From positions 1 through 34,158 of the forward strand of contig CAMCYA010000010.1 of NCBI GenBank assembly GCA_945883675.1: DNA of 34,158 bases, given 5' to 3'. Below, one piece after another: positions 18,272 through 26,673 of the stretch; positions within the stretch are counted from its first letter, which is position 1, and each line of letters opens with the position of its first letter. Under the pieces are notes generated by a model. That model was not told the DNA's origin. It was given only the letters and a program-made list of their open reading frames with translations, and ran no database searches. The position numbers were made by a program, and so were the translations under genes. This DNA is from Bifidobacterium breve (GTDB lineage: Bacteria; Actinomycetota; Actinomycetes; Nanopelagicales; Nanopelagicaceae).

Positions 18272-19638
18272 CTTTCAACTCCGCTCTTATCTAGCCAATC
18301 ACTTTCGATCTTTTGAGCCAGGATTTCTAGGCCTTCAGAGCGGGAAGCTTTTACTAAAACGACATCTCCTGCTGAGAAATGCTCCACTAGTAATGCTGCT
18401 TCTGCAATGTTTTCAACATGGTGCACGCGCATTGCTCCCATACTTGCGCCAAACTCCGGTTGATTAATTGCAACTAAGTGATCGACTCCGATCTCCTGCG
18501 CAAGGGTGCCAATTTTCCTGTGGGCAGCTGTAGATGACTCGCCAAGTTCATGCATTTTTCCTAAGAATGCCCATGAGGAGCCACCACGTTCCTGCGCAAA
18601 TAAAGTTAGCGATCGCAAGGCTGCAGACATAGATTCTGGGTTTGCGTTATAGGCATCATTGATTATGAGAAGTCCGAATACGTCATGTAGCTCCATTCTC
18701 CACTTGCTCTTTATTTCAGCAGTAGAAAGTGAACTTGCAATCAATTCGATAGGTAGTTCTAAGGCTGTACCAACTGCTGCCACCGCTAAAGCGTTTGCGA
18801 TTTGATGTGCGCCTATAACTCTCATTCCAACTGCATCGCGCCCTGCAGGTGTAACAAGTTCGAAATGAGGACAACCTTCTCGAATTTCTATGTCAGCCGC
18901 GCGAACATCCTTGTTATCTCCAAAGAAAATTACTCGTCCTTTATGAAGCTTCGCCATGGCTGGTGTAAATGAATCATATGTTCCTAGGACTGCAGTTGAA
19001 CTTTCATCGAGTGAAGAAATCAACTCAGATTTTGTTTCAGCAATTGCTTCAACTGATCCAAACTCACCTAAGTGGGCTGTACCAACGGTAAGTACAACAC
19101 CGATATTTGGCTTGGCAATCAGAGACAAGCGTGCAATGTCACCTTTATGACGTGCTCCCATCTCAAGAATACAAAATCTCGTTCTTTCATCGCACTCAAG
19201 CAATGTAATTGGAAGTCCCAAATCATTATTAAATGATCCGATGGGTGAAACTGTAGGCCCAACAGCTGCCAGCATGTGTGAGAGTAAATCCTTTGTACTA
19301 GTTTTCCCCTGCGATCCCGTAATTCCAATAACAATTAAATTTTCTAATCGAGTGCGAACGAATGTTGCTAATGTTGACAAAGCAAGCACAACATCTTTTA
19401 CAACTATGCATGGTCCGTCAATGCGTTTAGTTGTCAGAGACAATACGGAGCCGGCGCGATATGCTTCGGCGGCAAAATCATGTCCATCGAAGTGTTCTCC
19501 TTTTAGTGCGAGAAAAATTGATCCTGGTATCGCTTTTCTCGAATCAAAGACAGGTGCTTTTGAAACCAACAGATCTTTGTCACAGTGAATCTCTCCTCCA
19601 AGTAAGAGAGCGATTTCTCCTGCAGTTAAAGTAATCAT
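18268..19638 (-). CDS. murF: UDP-MurNAc-tripeptide--D-Ala-D-Ala ligase
   Basis: Adds D-Ala-D-Ala to the UDP-MurNAc-tripeptide, completing the pentapeptide. The 456-residue protein carries the P-loop TGSQGKTST (107-115), where Ser-Gln in place of Thr-Asn is common in MurF, and DAYNANPESM in the C-terminal half. It overlaps murE by 4 bases (ATGA) and mraY by 4. No ddl gene that would supply D-Ala-D-Ala is present in the window. Confidence 0.96.
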   Translation of the reverse strand: MITLTAGEIALLLGGEIHCDKDLLVSKAPVFDSRKAIPGSIFLALKGEHFDGHDFAAEAYRAGSVLSLTTKRIDGPCIVVKDVVLALSTLATFVRTRLENLIVIGITGSQGKTSTKDLLSHMLAAVGPTVSPIGSFNNDLGLPITLLECDERTRFCILEMGARHKGDIARLSLIAKPNIGVVLTVGTAHLGEFGSVEAIAETKSELISSLDESSTAVLGTYDSFTPAMAKLHKGRVIFFGDNKDVRAADIEIREGCPHFELVTPAGRDAVGMRVIGAHQIANALAVAAVGTALELPIELIASSLSTAEIKSKWRMELHDVFGLLIINDAYNANPESMSAALRSLTLFAQERGGSSWAFLGKMHELGESSTAAHRKIGTLAQEIGVDHLVAINQPEFGASMGAMRVHHVENIAEAALLVEHFSAGDVVLVKASRSEGLEILAQKIESDWLDKSGVES

Positions 19639-21119
19639 TTTTTGTCCTCGATTGCCCGAGCTAACTCAATGCGATCATCGAAGGGAAGTACTGCGCCATT
19701 TACTTCCTGTCCCTTTTCATGGCCCTTGCCTAACACGATGACAAGATCACCATCATTGGCTTCATCTACAGCAGCTTTAATTGCCTGAGTTCTATCCTCT
19801 ATTACTGCGCTAGGGTCCTTAATATCTAAACCCAAAACCATCTGAACTAAAATATCCTTCGGTTTCTCACTTCGAGGATTGTCACTTGTAAAGATTGATA
19901 CATCGGCACCTTCATGAAGTGCCTTTCCCATTAGTTGGCGTTTTGAAGAATCCCTATCTCCCCCGCAGCCTAAAACTGCAATCACTCGACCATCTGTAAT
20001 TTCGTGTGCTGTTTCCAATACTCTTGAAACTGCGTCCGGGGAGTGTGCATAGTCGATCATCGCAATAAAGTTTTGCCCAAGTGCAACGGCTTCTAGTCGT
20101 CCAGTAGCTCCAGATAACGTTGGAAGAATTGCTGAAATATCGAGAGGATCGATTCCGCTCTCAACAGCTAGTGCTACAGCCATGAGAAGGTTGTCGTAGT
20201 TATATCCACCGTAAAGCCGAACTTTGCCTTCGATCAGGATTCCACCGGTGCCTCGGATTGCAACATGGGCACCAATGTAATCTCGAGAAATCTTTGTGTA
20301 ATGCCAATTCGCAGTTGTATCCAACCGTGAGAGGCTCACGATTGGCAACTCAGTTTGCTTCGCCAGTTTTACGCCATATTCACTATCAATATTGATCACC
20401 GCAAGATCGGCATACTCGAAAGTAAATAGCTTTGCTTTTTCTGCAAAGTAACTCTCCATATTTTTATGAAAATCTAAGTGATCTTGTGAAAGATTTGTAA
20501 ATCCGATAACTGCAAAATGGCTTCCTCGAATTCGTTCAAGTGCCATAGCGTGACTTGAAACTTCCATTACTAAATTGCGCATGTGTCGCTCACGCATTAC
20601 AGCAGATAAAGCTTGTATCTCGCTGCTTTCTGGAGTGGTTCTCACACTCTCTATTGCTTCTGAACCAATAAGGGTTTCAACTGTTCCAATTAATCCGCTT
20701 TCGCGACCGGCCCCAGTCATGATTTGATGTAGCAAAGTTGTAACTGTGGTTTTTCCATTCGTTCCAGTTACACCCACACTATACAAATCACGCATTGGCT
20801 CCCTATAAAACCATGCACTCACTACTCCGGCAGCACGCCTTGGATTATTTGAGACGATCACTGGCAGGCCTTTAATTTTTGATGCTCCCAAAGAATCACT
20901 TAAGACAGCAACAGCGCCTTTGGCAATAGCATCGGATGCAAACTCTGCTCCATGAAAATTCTCTCCAGGTAGAGCAATAAATAGATCTCCAGGCTGAATA
21001 TCTTTGCTTGATTGAGACAATCCATTCACTTGAATTGAAGAATCGCCAATGATTTCTCCATCGATCAGTGAACGGATCGACTCTAGGCTAACCTCGAAGG
21101 TTTCAATTGGTCTTAACAC
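19635..21119 (-). CDS. murE: UDP-MurNAc-L-Ala-D-Glu--meso-diaminopimelate ligase
   Basis: Adds the third stem-peptide residue. I use the GTG at 21119, giving 494 residues: it is preceded by TAAGGT at good spacing, overlaps ftsI by only 17 bases, and starts where the family usually starts. The frame is open to an ATG at 21257, but those 46 extra residues lie within ftsI and look unlike MurE; an internal ATG at 21155 has no ribosome-binding site. The ATP P-loop GTNGKT is at residues 119-124. The DNPR motif at 413-416 (SDNPRSEKP) is the known determinant for meso-diaminopimelate rather than lysine, so the wall should be of the A1gamma mDAP type. Confidence 0.95.
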   Translation of the reverse strand: MLRPIETFEVSLESIRSLIDGEIIGDSSIQVNGLSQSSKDIQPGDLFIALPGENFHGAEFASDAIAKGAVAVLSDSLGASKIKGLPVIVSNNPRRAAGVVSAWFYREPMRDLYSVGVTGTNGKTTVTTLLHQIMTGAGRESGLIGTVETLIGSEAIESVRTTPESSEIQALSAVMRERHMRNLVMEVSSHAMALERIRGSHFAVIGFTNLSQDHLDFHKNMESYFAEKAKLFTFEYADLAVINIDSEYGVKLAKQTELPIVSLSRLDTTANWHYTKISRDYIGAHVAIRGTGGILIEGKVRLYGGYNYDNLLMAVALAVESGIDPLDISAILPTLSGATGRLEAVALGQNFIAMIDYAHSPDAVSRVLETAHEITDGRVIAVLGCGGDRDSSKRQLMGKALHEGADVSIFTSDNPRSEKPKDILVQMVLGLDIKDPSAVIEDRTQAIKAAVDEANDGDLVIVLGKGHEKGQEVNGAVLPFDDRIELARAIEDKK

Positions 21120-22902
21120 GTATGACCTTATTCTGTGCAAGTAACTGCGCTTCATTGAGGGCAACTTTTTTGATTTTATCCTGAGTTGGAGCCACTCCTT
21201 GTGACTGCAGAACAAATGACATGACCTCTTTGAAAACTGGACCACCGAGTGCGCCACCCCAGTGCATGCCTTTTGGATCTTGAATTGTCACATTGATTAC
21301 ATATGCTGGTTTGTCTGCAGGAGCAAAACCAATGAATGAAGCTGTATATCCGCGATAACAACCACATGTGTCATCAATTCGCTGGGCTGTACCAGTTTTA
21401 CCCGCTACTCGATACCCTTGAATTGCAGCCGTGGGAGCTGTTCCATTTGCAGAAACAACTGTTTCCATCATCATTCTCATTTGCTTGGCAGTTGTTGCAC
21501 TTACTACTCGCACAGCTTTTTGCTTCTGCGTTGGTGTGTAATTTCCACTTGAATCACTTGTACCGGCAATAACAGTTGGAGGAACTCTTACTCCATCATT
21601 TGCAATCGTGGCAAAGATACTTGTTGCTTGCATTGTATTAAGCGAGTATCCCTGTCCAAAAGCCATTGTAGGTGCTGTTGTTCCAGACCAGTCGCTAACT
21701 TCTAAAAGTTTTCCTCGTGATTCACCTGGTAAACCAGCTCCAGTTTTAACGCCGACTCCAAATTTAGTTAAGTAGTCATACAAGCTTTGGTTAGACAACT
21801 TTTCACCAATTAAAATCGATCCTGTATTGCTAGAAACTGCCAAAATCCCTGATGCGGTGAGCCGTTGAGTTGGATGAGGCTCGTGATCACTAAAAACTTT
21901 ATCTGCGCGCTTTAACTTGTAGGGAACAGTGAAAACAGTTTCCGGAGTGATCTTTTTCTCTTCAATAGCAGCTGCCAATGTCATGATTTTTCCCGTTGAA
22001 CCCGGTTCATAAATATCTTGAACCGACGGATTTCGCATTGCTATTAATGAAACTTTTTTAGTGTTATTTGGATCAAAAGTCGGAGCAGTGGCATGTGCCA
22101 AGATGTGCCCTGTCTTTGGATCCATAACAATCACTGTTCCACTTAAAGCATTTGATGACTTGACCGCTTTTGCAATTGCCTTTGATGCCACCCACTGAAT
22201 ATCTCTATCAACAGTAAGCCTCACAGAGGTTCCAACCTGGGCTGGAATGATTTCAGACTGCGATCCAGGAATCTCGGCTTTGAATCCATTTGCATAGGAA
22301 TACTTTCCATTGACTCCAGTAATTTTGGAGTTCATGCTCGATTCAAGACCGGTAGCGCCAATTCCTTCCTGGTTTACAAAACCCACCAGGGATGCGATTA
22401 AATGCCCAGAAGGATATTCGCGAATATAACCACGCTCTGGAAAGAATCCAATTATGCGTTCAGAACTTACTGGTTCAAACTTTGTGTTGTAAGCCGCGAT
22501 AGCTTCAGTTAATTTCAACCAAGTAGCTGGTTTTGCATTTCGTGCGACCATGCTCCATTTTTTTGTTCCTGTCAGTGCAAGCTCAACATCTGCTTCTGGT
22601 AAACCAAGTATCGGCGCGGCTAGCTTTGCAACTTTATCTGGATTTAGAATTTGAGTTTGATCAACAACGATGTTGATAGCAGCAACGCTACGGGCAAATG
22701 CCACACCATGAATGTCAGTTATATCTCCGCGGGGGGCCTGCAAAGTGCTTACTTTCTCCATCTCATTAAATGCTTTAGAGCGATAATCGCTGGCCTGGAT
22801 GGCTTGAATCTGAATTAATCGAACTCCAAATAAGAAAATAATGAAGGCTATAAACAAAACTAAAGCTCTGATTCTCGAATGCGCCAAATTAAAGTTACCC
22901 AT
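21103..22902 (-). CDS. ftsI: Septal penicillin-binding protein FtsI (PBP3/PbpB)
   Basis: Transpeptidase that cross-links septal peptidoglycan. The 599-residue protein has a short cytoplasmic tail, one membrane anchor (about residues 10-33), a dimerisation/pedestal domain, and a transpeptidase domain with the three active-site motifs: STGK (Ser302, Lys305), SSN (357-359) and KTG (502-504). It overlaps ftsL by 8 bases and murE by 17. Its partner polymerase is probably the FtsW encoded downstream. No PASTA domain is evident. Confidence 0.97.
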   Translation of the reverse strand: MGNFNLAHSRIRALVLFIAFIIFLFGVRLIQIQAIQASDYRSKAFNEMEKVSTLQAPRGDITDIHGVAFARSVAAINIVVDQTQILNPDKVAKLAAPILGLPEADVELALTGTKKWSMVARNAKPATWLKLTEAIAAYNTKFEPVSSERIIGFFPERGYIREYPSGHLIASLVGFVNQEGIGATGLESSMNSKITGVNGKYSYANGFKAEIPGSQSEIIPAQVGTSVRLTVDRDIQWVASKAIAKAVKSSNALSGTVIVMDPKTGHILAHATAPTFDPNNTKKVSLIAMRNPSVQDIYEPGSTGKIMTLAAAIEEKKITPETVFTVPYKLKRADKVFSDHEPHPTQRLTASGILAVSSNTGSILIGEKLSNQSLYDYLTKFGVGVKTGAGLPGESRGKLLEVSDWSGTTAPTMAFGQGYSLNTMQATSIFATIANDGVRVPPTVIAGTSDSSGNYTPTQKQKAVRVVSATTAKQMRMMMETVVSANGTAPTAAIQGYRVAGKTGTAQRIDDTCGCYRGYTASFIGFAPADKPAYVINVTIQDPKGMHWGGALGGPVFKEVMSFVLQSQGVAPTQDKIKKVALNEAQLLAQNKVIRVKTN

Positions 22903-23299
22903 TTTTTACCACAGCTTTTTCAAGGCTAGGAGTTAGGTCTAAAAAGTTTGGAACTTTTGAAGGCTTCATGCCAAGTTCGGCCGCTTTTTGTGCAAGTGCT
23001 TCCGGAGAAGAGATCTCATCAATCGTTCTAGCAATTGCCTCTCGCTGATCGCTTACTAATTTAGCTTCAGCCTTTAACTCTGAGAGCTTAAATGCATCTT
23101 GTGCCAACAATGTATTGATAAAGAGTAGAAACACCAGGCCAATGACGCCCACTAGCGTGACGAAAACTGCAAAGTATCTGCGATCGGCCTGTTTGCCTTC
23201 AGTTGGCTCTGGCACAAGTTTGAGTGCAACTTCAGCGCTTTTCTCAGCCAAGATTTTTCTTGATCGAACGACAGCAGGTGCAAGTGAGGTAAGTGCCAT
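22895..23299 (-). CDS. ftsL: FtsL-like septum protein
   Basis: A 134-residue protein with a basic cytoplasmic region, a single membrane segment (about residues 43-64) and a following stretch likely to form a coiled coil (about 68-100). This layout, and the place between rsmH and ftsI, define FtsL even though sequence conservation in this family is low. FtsL forms a complex with FtsB and FtsQ that activates FtsWI. The ATG overlaps the rsmH stop by one base (TAATG). Confidence 0.82.
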   Translation of the reverse strand: MALTSLAPAVVRSRKILAEKSAEVALKLVPEPTEGKQADRRYFAVFVTLVGVIGLVFLLFINTLLAQDAFKLSELKAEAKLVSDQREAIARTIDEISSPEALAQKAAELGMKPSKVPNFLDLTPSLEKAVVKNG

Positions 23300-24252
23300 T
23301 ACGCGGCCACTCTCTCTATGGCGCGCAACCGTACCGACTGCGCCCGTGAGTTTTCTTCTACTTCATCTTCTGTTGGTCCTTGGCTACCACGAAATACCAG
23401 AGCAAACTTTGCAGCAAATTCTGGCAACTCAACAGGAAGTTCCCGAGGTGTACCAGAGGTGCTGGCCGATACAAAAATCTCCTTAACAATTCGATCTTCA
23501 AGGGATTGAAAGGACATCACGACAAGACGTGCTCCAACATTTAGAATTTCAAGTGCAACTGGAAGAGCGCGAGTTATGCTGCCGAGTTCATCATTTGTCT
23601 CAATGCGAAGTGCTTGAAAAGTTCGCTTGGCTGGATTGCCACCTGTACGACGAGTTGCCGCTGGAATTGCATCCTTTACCAACGCTGCCAGTTGGGCAGT
23701 TGAATTCATTGGTGCAATTCCTCTGGCTCTTACTATTGATTCAACAATTCGTGTAGCAAATTTTTCTTCACCATAAGTTCTTAAGATGCGTACTAATTGA
23801 CCTGGCTCATATGTATTGACTATCTCTGCTGCAGTCAAAGATTGTCTGCGATCCATTCGCATATCTAGCGGCGCATCTTGAGAGTATGAAAATCCTCGCT
23901 CTGATTGATCTAGCTGCATCGAGGAAGTACCAAGATCAAATAGAGCACCATCGATTTTCTTGAACCCAAAATCTTTTACAACTTCGCCAATTGCATCAAA
24001 GCTTTGGTGGGCAGTAAGCAGTCGATCACCAAATTGAGCAAGCCTGGATGTGGCTTTTGTGATTGCATCCATATCTCGGTCAATTGCAATTACAGTCAAC
24101 TGAGGAAATTTCTGGAGTAATGCCTCAGAGTGTCCGCCTAATCCTAAAGTTGCATCAACTACAACAGGATTTTTTGAAGAGGCAATTGCGGGAGACAGAA
24201 GTTCAATGCAGCGATCACGCATCACAGATATGTGTTCATTATCAATACTCAC
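23299..24252 (-). CDS. rsmH: 16S rRNA (cytosine-1402 N4) methyltransferase RsmH/MraW
   Basis: Methylates N4 of C1402 in the 16S rRNA decoding centre using S-adenosylmethionine. I place the start at GTG 24252 (317 residues) because a very strong purine-rich site, GGAAAGGGGGA, lies just upstream and the conserved N-terminal block follows at once (HISVMRDRCIELLSP). A frame starting at 24348 would run through the structured leader. Motifs include DATLGLGGHSE, DLGTSSMQLD, SERGFSY, KRTFQALRIETNDEL and SFQSLEDRIVK. It is the second gene of the cluster and is separated from mraZ by a 149-base region. Confidence 0.95.
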   Translation of the reverse strand: MSIDNEHISVMRDRCIELLSPAIASSKNPVVVDATLGLGGHSEALLQKFPQLTVIAIDRDMDAITKATSRLAQFGDRLLTAHQSFDAIGEVVKDFGFKKIDGALFDLGTSSMQLDQSERGFSYSQDAPLDMRMDRRQSLTAAEIVNTYEPGQLVRILRTYGEEKFATRIVESIVRARGIAPMNSTAQLAALVKDAIPAATRRTGGNPAKRTFQALRIETNDELGSITRALPVALEILNVGARLVVMSFQSLEDRIVKEIFVSASTSGTPRELPVELPEFAAKFALVFRGSQGPTEDEVEENSRAQSVRLRAIERVAA

Positions 24253-24309
24253 TTGTCCCCCTTTCCTAAGTAACTCCCGCTTTATTTCTTTACAACTGTT
24301 CTCATCTCT

Positions 24310-24390
24310 GGTCACTGCCGGCCGACGGATCTGAAGTTGTAACGGCACCGGGGAAGGGGTGTCGCTACTTTCGAAGGGTCGGCAGTGGCC
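24310..24390 (-). ncRNA. Structured leader RNA candidate between mraZ and rsmH (mraW-motif-like)
   Basis: A long inverted repeat brackets this stretch: CACTGCCG (24313-24320) against CGGCAGTG (24380-24387), extended on the outside by GG/CC and on the inside by GAC/GTC. An inner hairpin pairs CGGCACC (24343-24349) with GGTGTCG (24358-24364) around an 8-base loop. No T-run follows on either strand, so it does not look like a terminator. A conserved 'mraW' RNA motif upstream of mraW (rsmH) has been described in actinobacteria by comparative genomics; position and host group match, but I could not compare with its covariance model. Some non-Watson-Crick pairs are G-U only on the plus strand, so orientation is not proven. 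Confidence 0.5.
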
Positions 24391-24401
24391 ACAAATGAGA
24401 G

Positions 24402-24833
24402 TTAGAACAAACCTGGAAAGACCTCCTCTGATACTTCAGCGAAACTCTTTTCACGATCTGCTAAATATTCATTCCAAGAATTTGAATCCCAAATTTCAAC
24501 TCTTGTATTGGCACCAATAACTACGCAATCTTTTTCTAAGCCTGCATATGTTCGAAGTGCTTGAGGAATAGTCACTCGACCTTGGCGATCAGGAATTTCA
24601 TCGTGCGCACCAGCAAACATCACACGGCTGTAATCACGTGCTGACTTTGCAGTCACTGGTGCTTGTTTAAGGGTTTGGGTAATTTCAGAAAACTCTTGTG
24701 AAGGAAATACATAAAGACAACGTTCTTGCCCTTTTGTTATAACTAAACCTGCAGAAAGCTCTTCACGAAATTTCGCCGGAAGTATGAGACGACCTTTTTC
24801 ATCTAAACGCGGTTCGTGGGTGCCAAGAAACAT
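24402..24833 (-). CDS. mraZ: Transcriptional regulator MraZ
   Basis: DNA-binding regulator that heads the division and cell-wall cluster and is known in other bacteria to control its own operon. The 143-residue protein has two AbrB-like MraZ repeats, each with the family signature: [17 protein letters not shown] near the N terminus and [18 protein letters not shown] in the second half. The ribosome-binding site AGGTGG lies before the ATG at 24833. A strongly phased set of MraZ-type boxes lies upstream at 24901-24975. Confidence 0.96.
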   Translation of the reverse strand: MFLGTHEPRLDEKGRLILPAKFREELSAGLVITKGQERCLYVFPSQEFSEITQTLKQAPVTAKSARDYSRVMFAGAHDEIPDRQGRVTIPQALRTYAGLEKDCVVIGANTRVEIWDSNSWNEYLADREKSFAEVSEEVFPGLF

Positions 24834-24854
24834 CGCTGCCCACCTACTTCCCCT

Positions 24855-24884
24855 AGATAAAGCTCAACCGAAAACCAGGCTCAA
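24855..24884 (-). promoter_or_regulatory. Alternative mraZ promoter candidate
   Basis: On the minus strand TTGAGC (24879-24884) and TTATCT (24855-24860) are 18 bases apart. A second TTGAGC copy lies between them. The match is moderate, and the promoter at 24903-24930 is the better candidate. Confidence 0.3.
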
Positions 24885-24900
24885 CTGCCTGCGTAATTCC

Positions 24901-24975
24901 CCACTTTACTCCACTTTTCTCCTTTTTCAACCACCCTTCGCCACTATTTACCCATTTACCCCCACCTGCACCCCA
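24901..24975 (-). promoter_or_regulatory. Phased array of MraZ-type operator boxes upstream of mraZ
   Basis: Read on the plus strand, eight successive 10-base units begin with CC: at 24901 CCACT, 24911 CCACT, 24921 CCTTT (degenerate), 24931 CCACC, 24941 CCACT, 24951 CCCAT, 24961 CCCAC and 24971 CCCCA. On the coding strand of mraZ these read AGTGG, GGTGG, ATGGG, GTGGG and similar. MraZ of E. coli is known to bind TGGG-type repeats spaced by 5 bases, a 10-base period. The array therefore looks like an extended MraZ binding platform, longer than the three or four repeats described in model species. Confidence 0.72.
24903..24930 (-). promoter_or_regulatory. Candidate mraZ operon promoter within the MraZ-box array
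   Basis: On the minus strand TTGAAA (24925-24930) is followed after 16 bases by TAAAGT (24903-24908), a good -35/-10 pair. The -10 overlaps the box at 24901 and the box at 24911 lies in the spacer, so MraZ bound there would block RNA polymerase. The degenerate box at 24921 coincides with the -35 element, which may explain why it departs from the repeat. Confidence 0.5.
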
Positions 24976-24989
24976 CTGCAAATGGGCAT

Positions 24990-25013
24990 AAAAAAACCCT
25001 CCAAAAGGAGGGT
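24990..25013 (-). terminator. Intrinsic terminator of the dnaE2-dinB-DUF3040 operon
   Basis: On the minus strand ACCCTCC and GGAGGGT pair around a TTTT loop (24996-25013) and are followed by a run of T residues (24990-24995). It lies 48 bases after the DUF3040 stop and just ahead of the mraZ control region, insulating the two operons. Confidence 0.9.
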
Positions 25014-25060
25014 CTGTGATGAGTCAATTGTGGGCAGATCTTTGCCCTTACTGGCCAGCT

Positions 25061-25447
25061 TTACTGGTTATTGCGCTCGTCCCAGCGTTGGTCCCATCGC
25101 TTATCCATGCGATCTCGCAACTTTGATGAGTTTTTGGGACTCTTTGAGCTGTTGCGGCCCTTGGACAGTGACTTAACCTTGCCAGAAGCTGAAAAACTAG
25201 AAATCACAGTTATGACCCCGGTCAAAGCGATGAGAAATCCGACTATTCCAACAGGGGCGGTTTTGCTAATGACTCCTGCTAACACAGTTACCAATCCAAG
25301 TAGTAAAAGGGCTGCTCCCTTAATAATCCGATTTTTGGAGGGAGTTAGCGGTGATGCAGAGAGTGCCGATACTAGGCGTGGATCCTCCGTTAAAAGGGCA
25401 GCCTCCATCTCATCTAGGAGGCGCTTTTCACGATCAGATAGTGGCAC
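25061..25447 (-). CDS. DUF3040 family small membrane protein
   Basis: A 128-residue protein beginning PLSDREKRLLDEME, the N-terminal signature of the actinobacterial DUF3040 family, followed by two membrane segments (about residues 43-62 and 66-86) and a basic C-terminal tail rich in Ser, Lys, Arg and Asp. The function is unknown. DUF3040 genes often lie near mraZ or DNA polymerase genes in actinobacteria. The start is GTG at 25447, 32 bases after the dinB stop; there is no ribosome-binding site, but a -10-like TATTCT ends 6 bases before it, so a leaderless transcript is possible. Confidence 0.82.
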   Translation of the reverse strand: MPLSDREKRLLDEMEAALLTEDPRLVSALSASPLTPSKNRIIKGAALLLLGLVTVLAGVISKTAPVGIVGFLIALTGVITVISSFSASGKVKSLSKGRNSSKSPKNSSKLRDRMDKRWDQRWDERNNQ

Positions 25448-25453
25448 ATGCGC

Positions 25454-25459
25454 AGAATA
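25454..25459 (-). promoter_or_regulatory. -10-like element for possible leaderless DUF3040 mRNA
   Basis: TATTCT on the minus strand is followed by exactly 6 bases and then the GTG start codon. This spacing is typical of actinobacterial leaderless transcripts. No convincing -35 element is visible. Confidence 0.35.
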
Positions 25460-25479
25460 GAACAGATTTGCCTGACTCG

Positions 25480-26673
25480 CTACTCCTCGTGTTCATCGTC
25501 GGGCTCGATTAACCGAGCAGGGCGTACCGAGCCTGGACCAAAGCGCTCACGGGCTTTATCTACAGCGCCTTCCGCCTCTCGCCACCCCTTTTCTCTCTCA
25601 CCAAGCATCAATTGCACAGGTGCGCCATCGGTTAAATTCTCCAAACTAACTCCCACCAACCGAAGACGCGCACGATCAATTCCAAGGGCCTCATAAATCG
25701 CCTTCACAACTTCGTATACCTCATGTGTTCCATCAATTGGTAGGGGTAAAGTTTTTGATCGATTAATTGTTGTGAAATCACCGAAACGAACTTTAATACT
25801 GATTGTTTTTGCAAATAATCCTTTATCTCGAAGCCTGGAAGTTGCGCGCTCGCACAGTTTTAAATACTCGCGCAAGATCTCTTCTGGATTATCTAGATCA
25901 GTTGGAAAAGTTTCTGCTGCACTAATACTTTTTTCGCCGTCATGTGGTGCTACATCTCGATAATCCCTTCCCCAAGAAAGCTCATGTAACGTTGCTCCAG
26001 ATGCTTCTCCGACAGCACGGATGAGAGTAGTTCGGGGCAACTTGGCAATATCTTCAATTGTCCTAAGTCCTAGGCGCTCCAGAATTTCAGCGGTTTTTGG
26101 TCCAACACCCCACATCGCCGAGATCGGAAGTGGGTGTAGAAAATCTAAAATCTCTTCCGGTGCAATCTCTAGCATTCCATTTGGTTTGCAATGTGTTGAT
26201 GCTAACTTTGCGATGAACTTAGATGGAGCGATTCCAACAGAACACGTTATGCCTTCTTGGCTTTCTACTTTTGCTCGAATTGCAGTTGCAATTTCACGTC
26301 CAGTTCCTAATAATCGCTTAGCGCCTGTAACATCTAAAAATGCTTCATCAACAGAAACTGGTTCAACATTTGGAGTAAAGCTTTCAAAGATCTCCATTAT
26401 GTTTACAGAAACTTCTTGATACCTAGCCATATCAACCGGCAAAAAAACTGCATGTGGGGCTAATCGCCGTGCTTGACTCACGGGCATTGCTGAATGGATT
26501 CCAAACTTACGCGCCTCATAATTTGCGGCCGAGACCACTCCCCGTGTTCCCATCCCAATCACTACTGCTTTGCCTTTTAACTCAGGATTATCGCGCTCTG
26601 CTACTGATGCAAAGAATGCATCCATATCTACATGAAGAATTGTGGCCTGTATTGGCCCATCAACTGCACTCAT
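25480..26673 (-). CDS. dinB: Y-family DNA polymerase IV (DinB)
   Basis: Translesion DNA polymerase. I place the start at ATG 26673 (397 residues), overlapping the dnaE2 stop in ATGA; the frame extends upstream to 26730, but those residues lie inside dnaE2. The catalytic acidic residues are intact: HVDMDAFFAS with Asp16, and SVDEAF with Asp109 and Glu110. A helix-hairpin-helix region (MWGVGPKTAEILERLGL) and the little-finger domain follow. QLMLG near the C terminus could be a sliding-clamp-binding motif. Pairing with dnaE2 under a LexA box suggests a joint mutagenic-repair role. Mycobacterial ImuB, which takes this place in the mutasome, lacks these catalytic residues; this protein does not. 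Confidence 0.93.
   Translation of the reverse strand: MSAVDGPIQATILHVDMDAFFASVAERDNPELKGKAVVIGMGTRGVVSAANYEARKFGIHSAMPVSQARRLAPHAVFLPVDMARYQEVSVNIMEIFESFTPNVEPVSVDEAFLDVTGAKRLLGTGREIATAIRAKVESQEGITCSVGIAPSKFIAKLASTHCKPNGMLEIAPEEILDFLHPLPISAMWGVGPKTAEILERLGLRTIEDIAKLPRTTLIRAVGEASGATLHELSWGRDYRDVAPHDGEKSISAAETFPTDLDNPEEILREYLKLCERATSRLRDKGLFAKTISIKVRFGDFTTINRSKTLPLPIDGTHEVYEVVKAIYEALGIDRARLRLVGVSLENLTDGAPVQLMLGEREKGWREAEGAVDKARERFGPGSVRPARLIEPDDEHEE

Noticed and set aside
21120-21257. Longer MurE starting at 21257 or 21155
   Set aside because: The extra residues lie in the ftsI gene, do not resemble MurE and lack a ribosome-binding site; GTG 21119 has TAAGGT at proper distance.
24253-24348. 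Longer RsmH starting at 24348
   Set aside because: It would translate through the structured leader; GTG 24252 has a very strong purine-rich ribosome-binding site and the usual family N terminus.
24901-24980. The 10-base phased repeats as a CRISPR or minisatellite
   Set aside because: Only the first few bases of each unit are conserved and there are no repeat-spacer units; position and period fit MraZ boxes.
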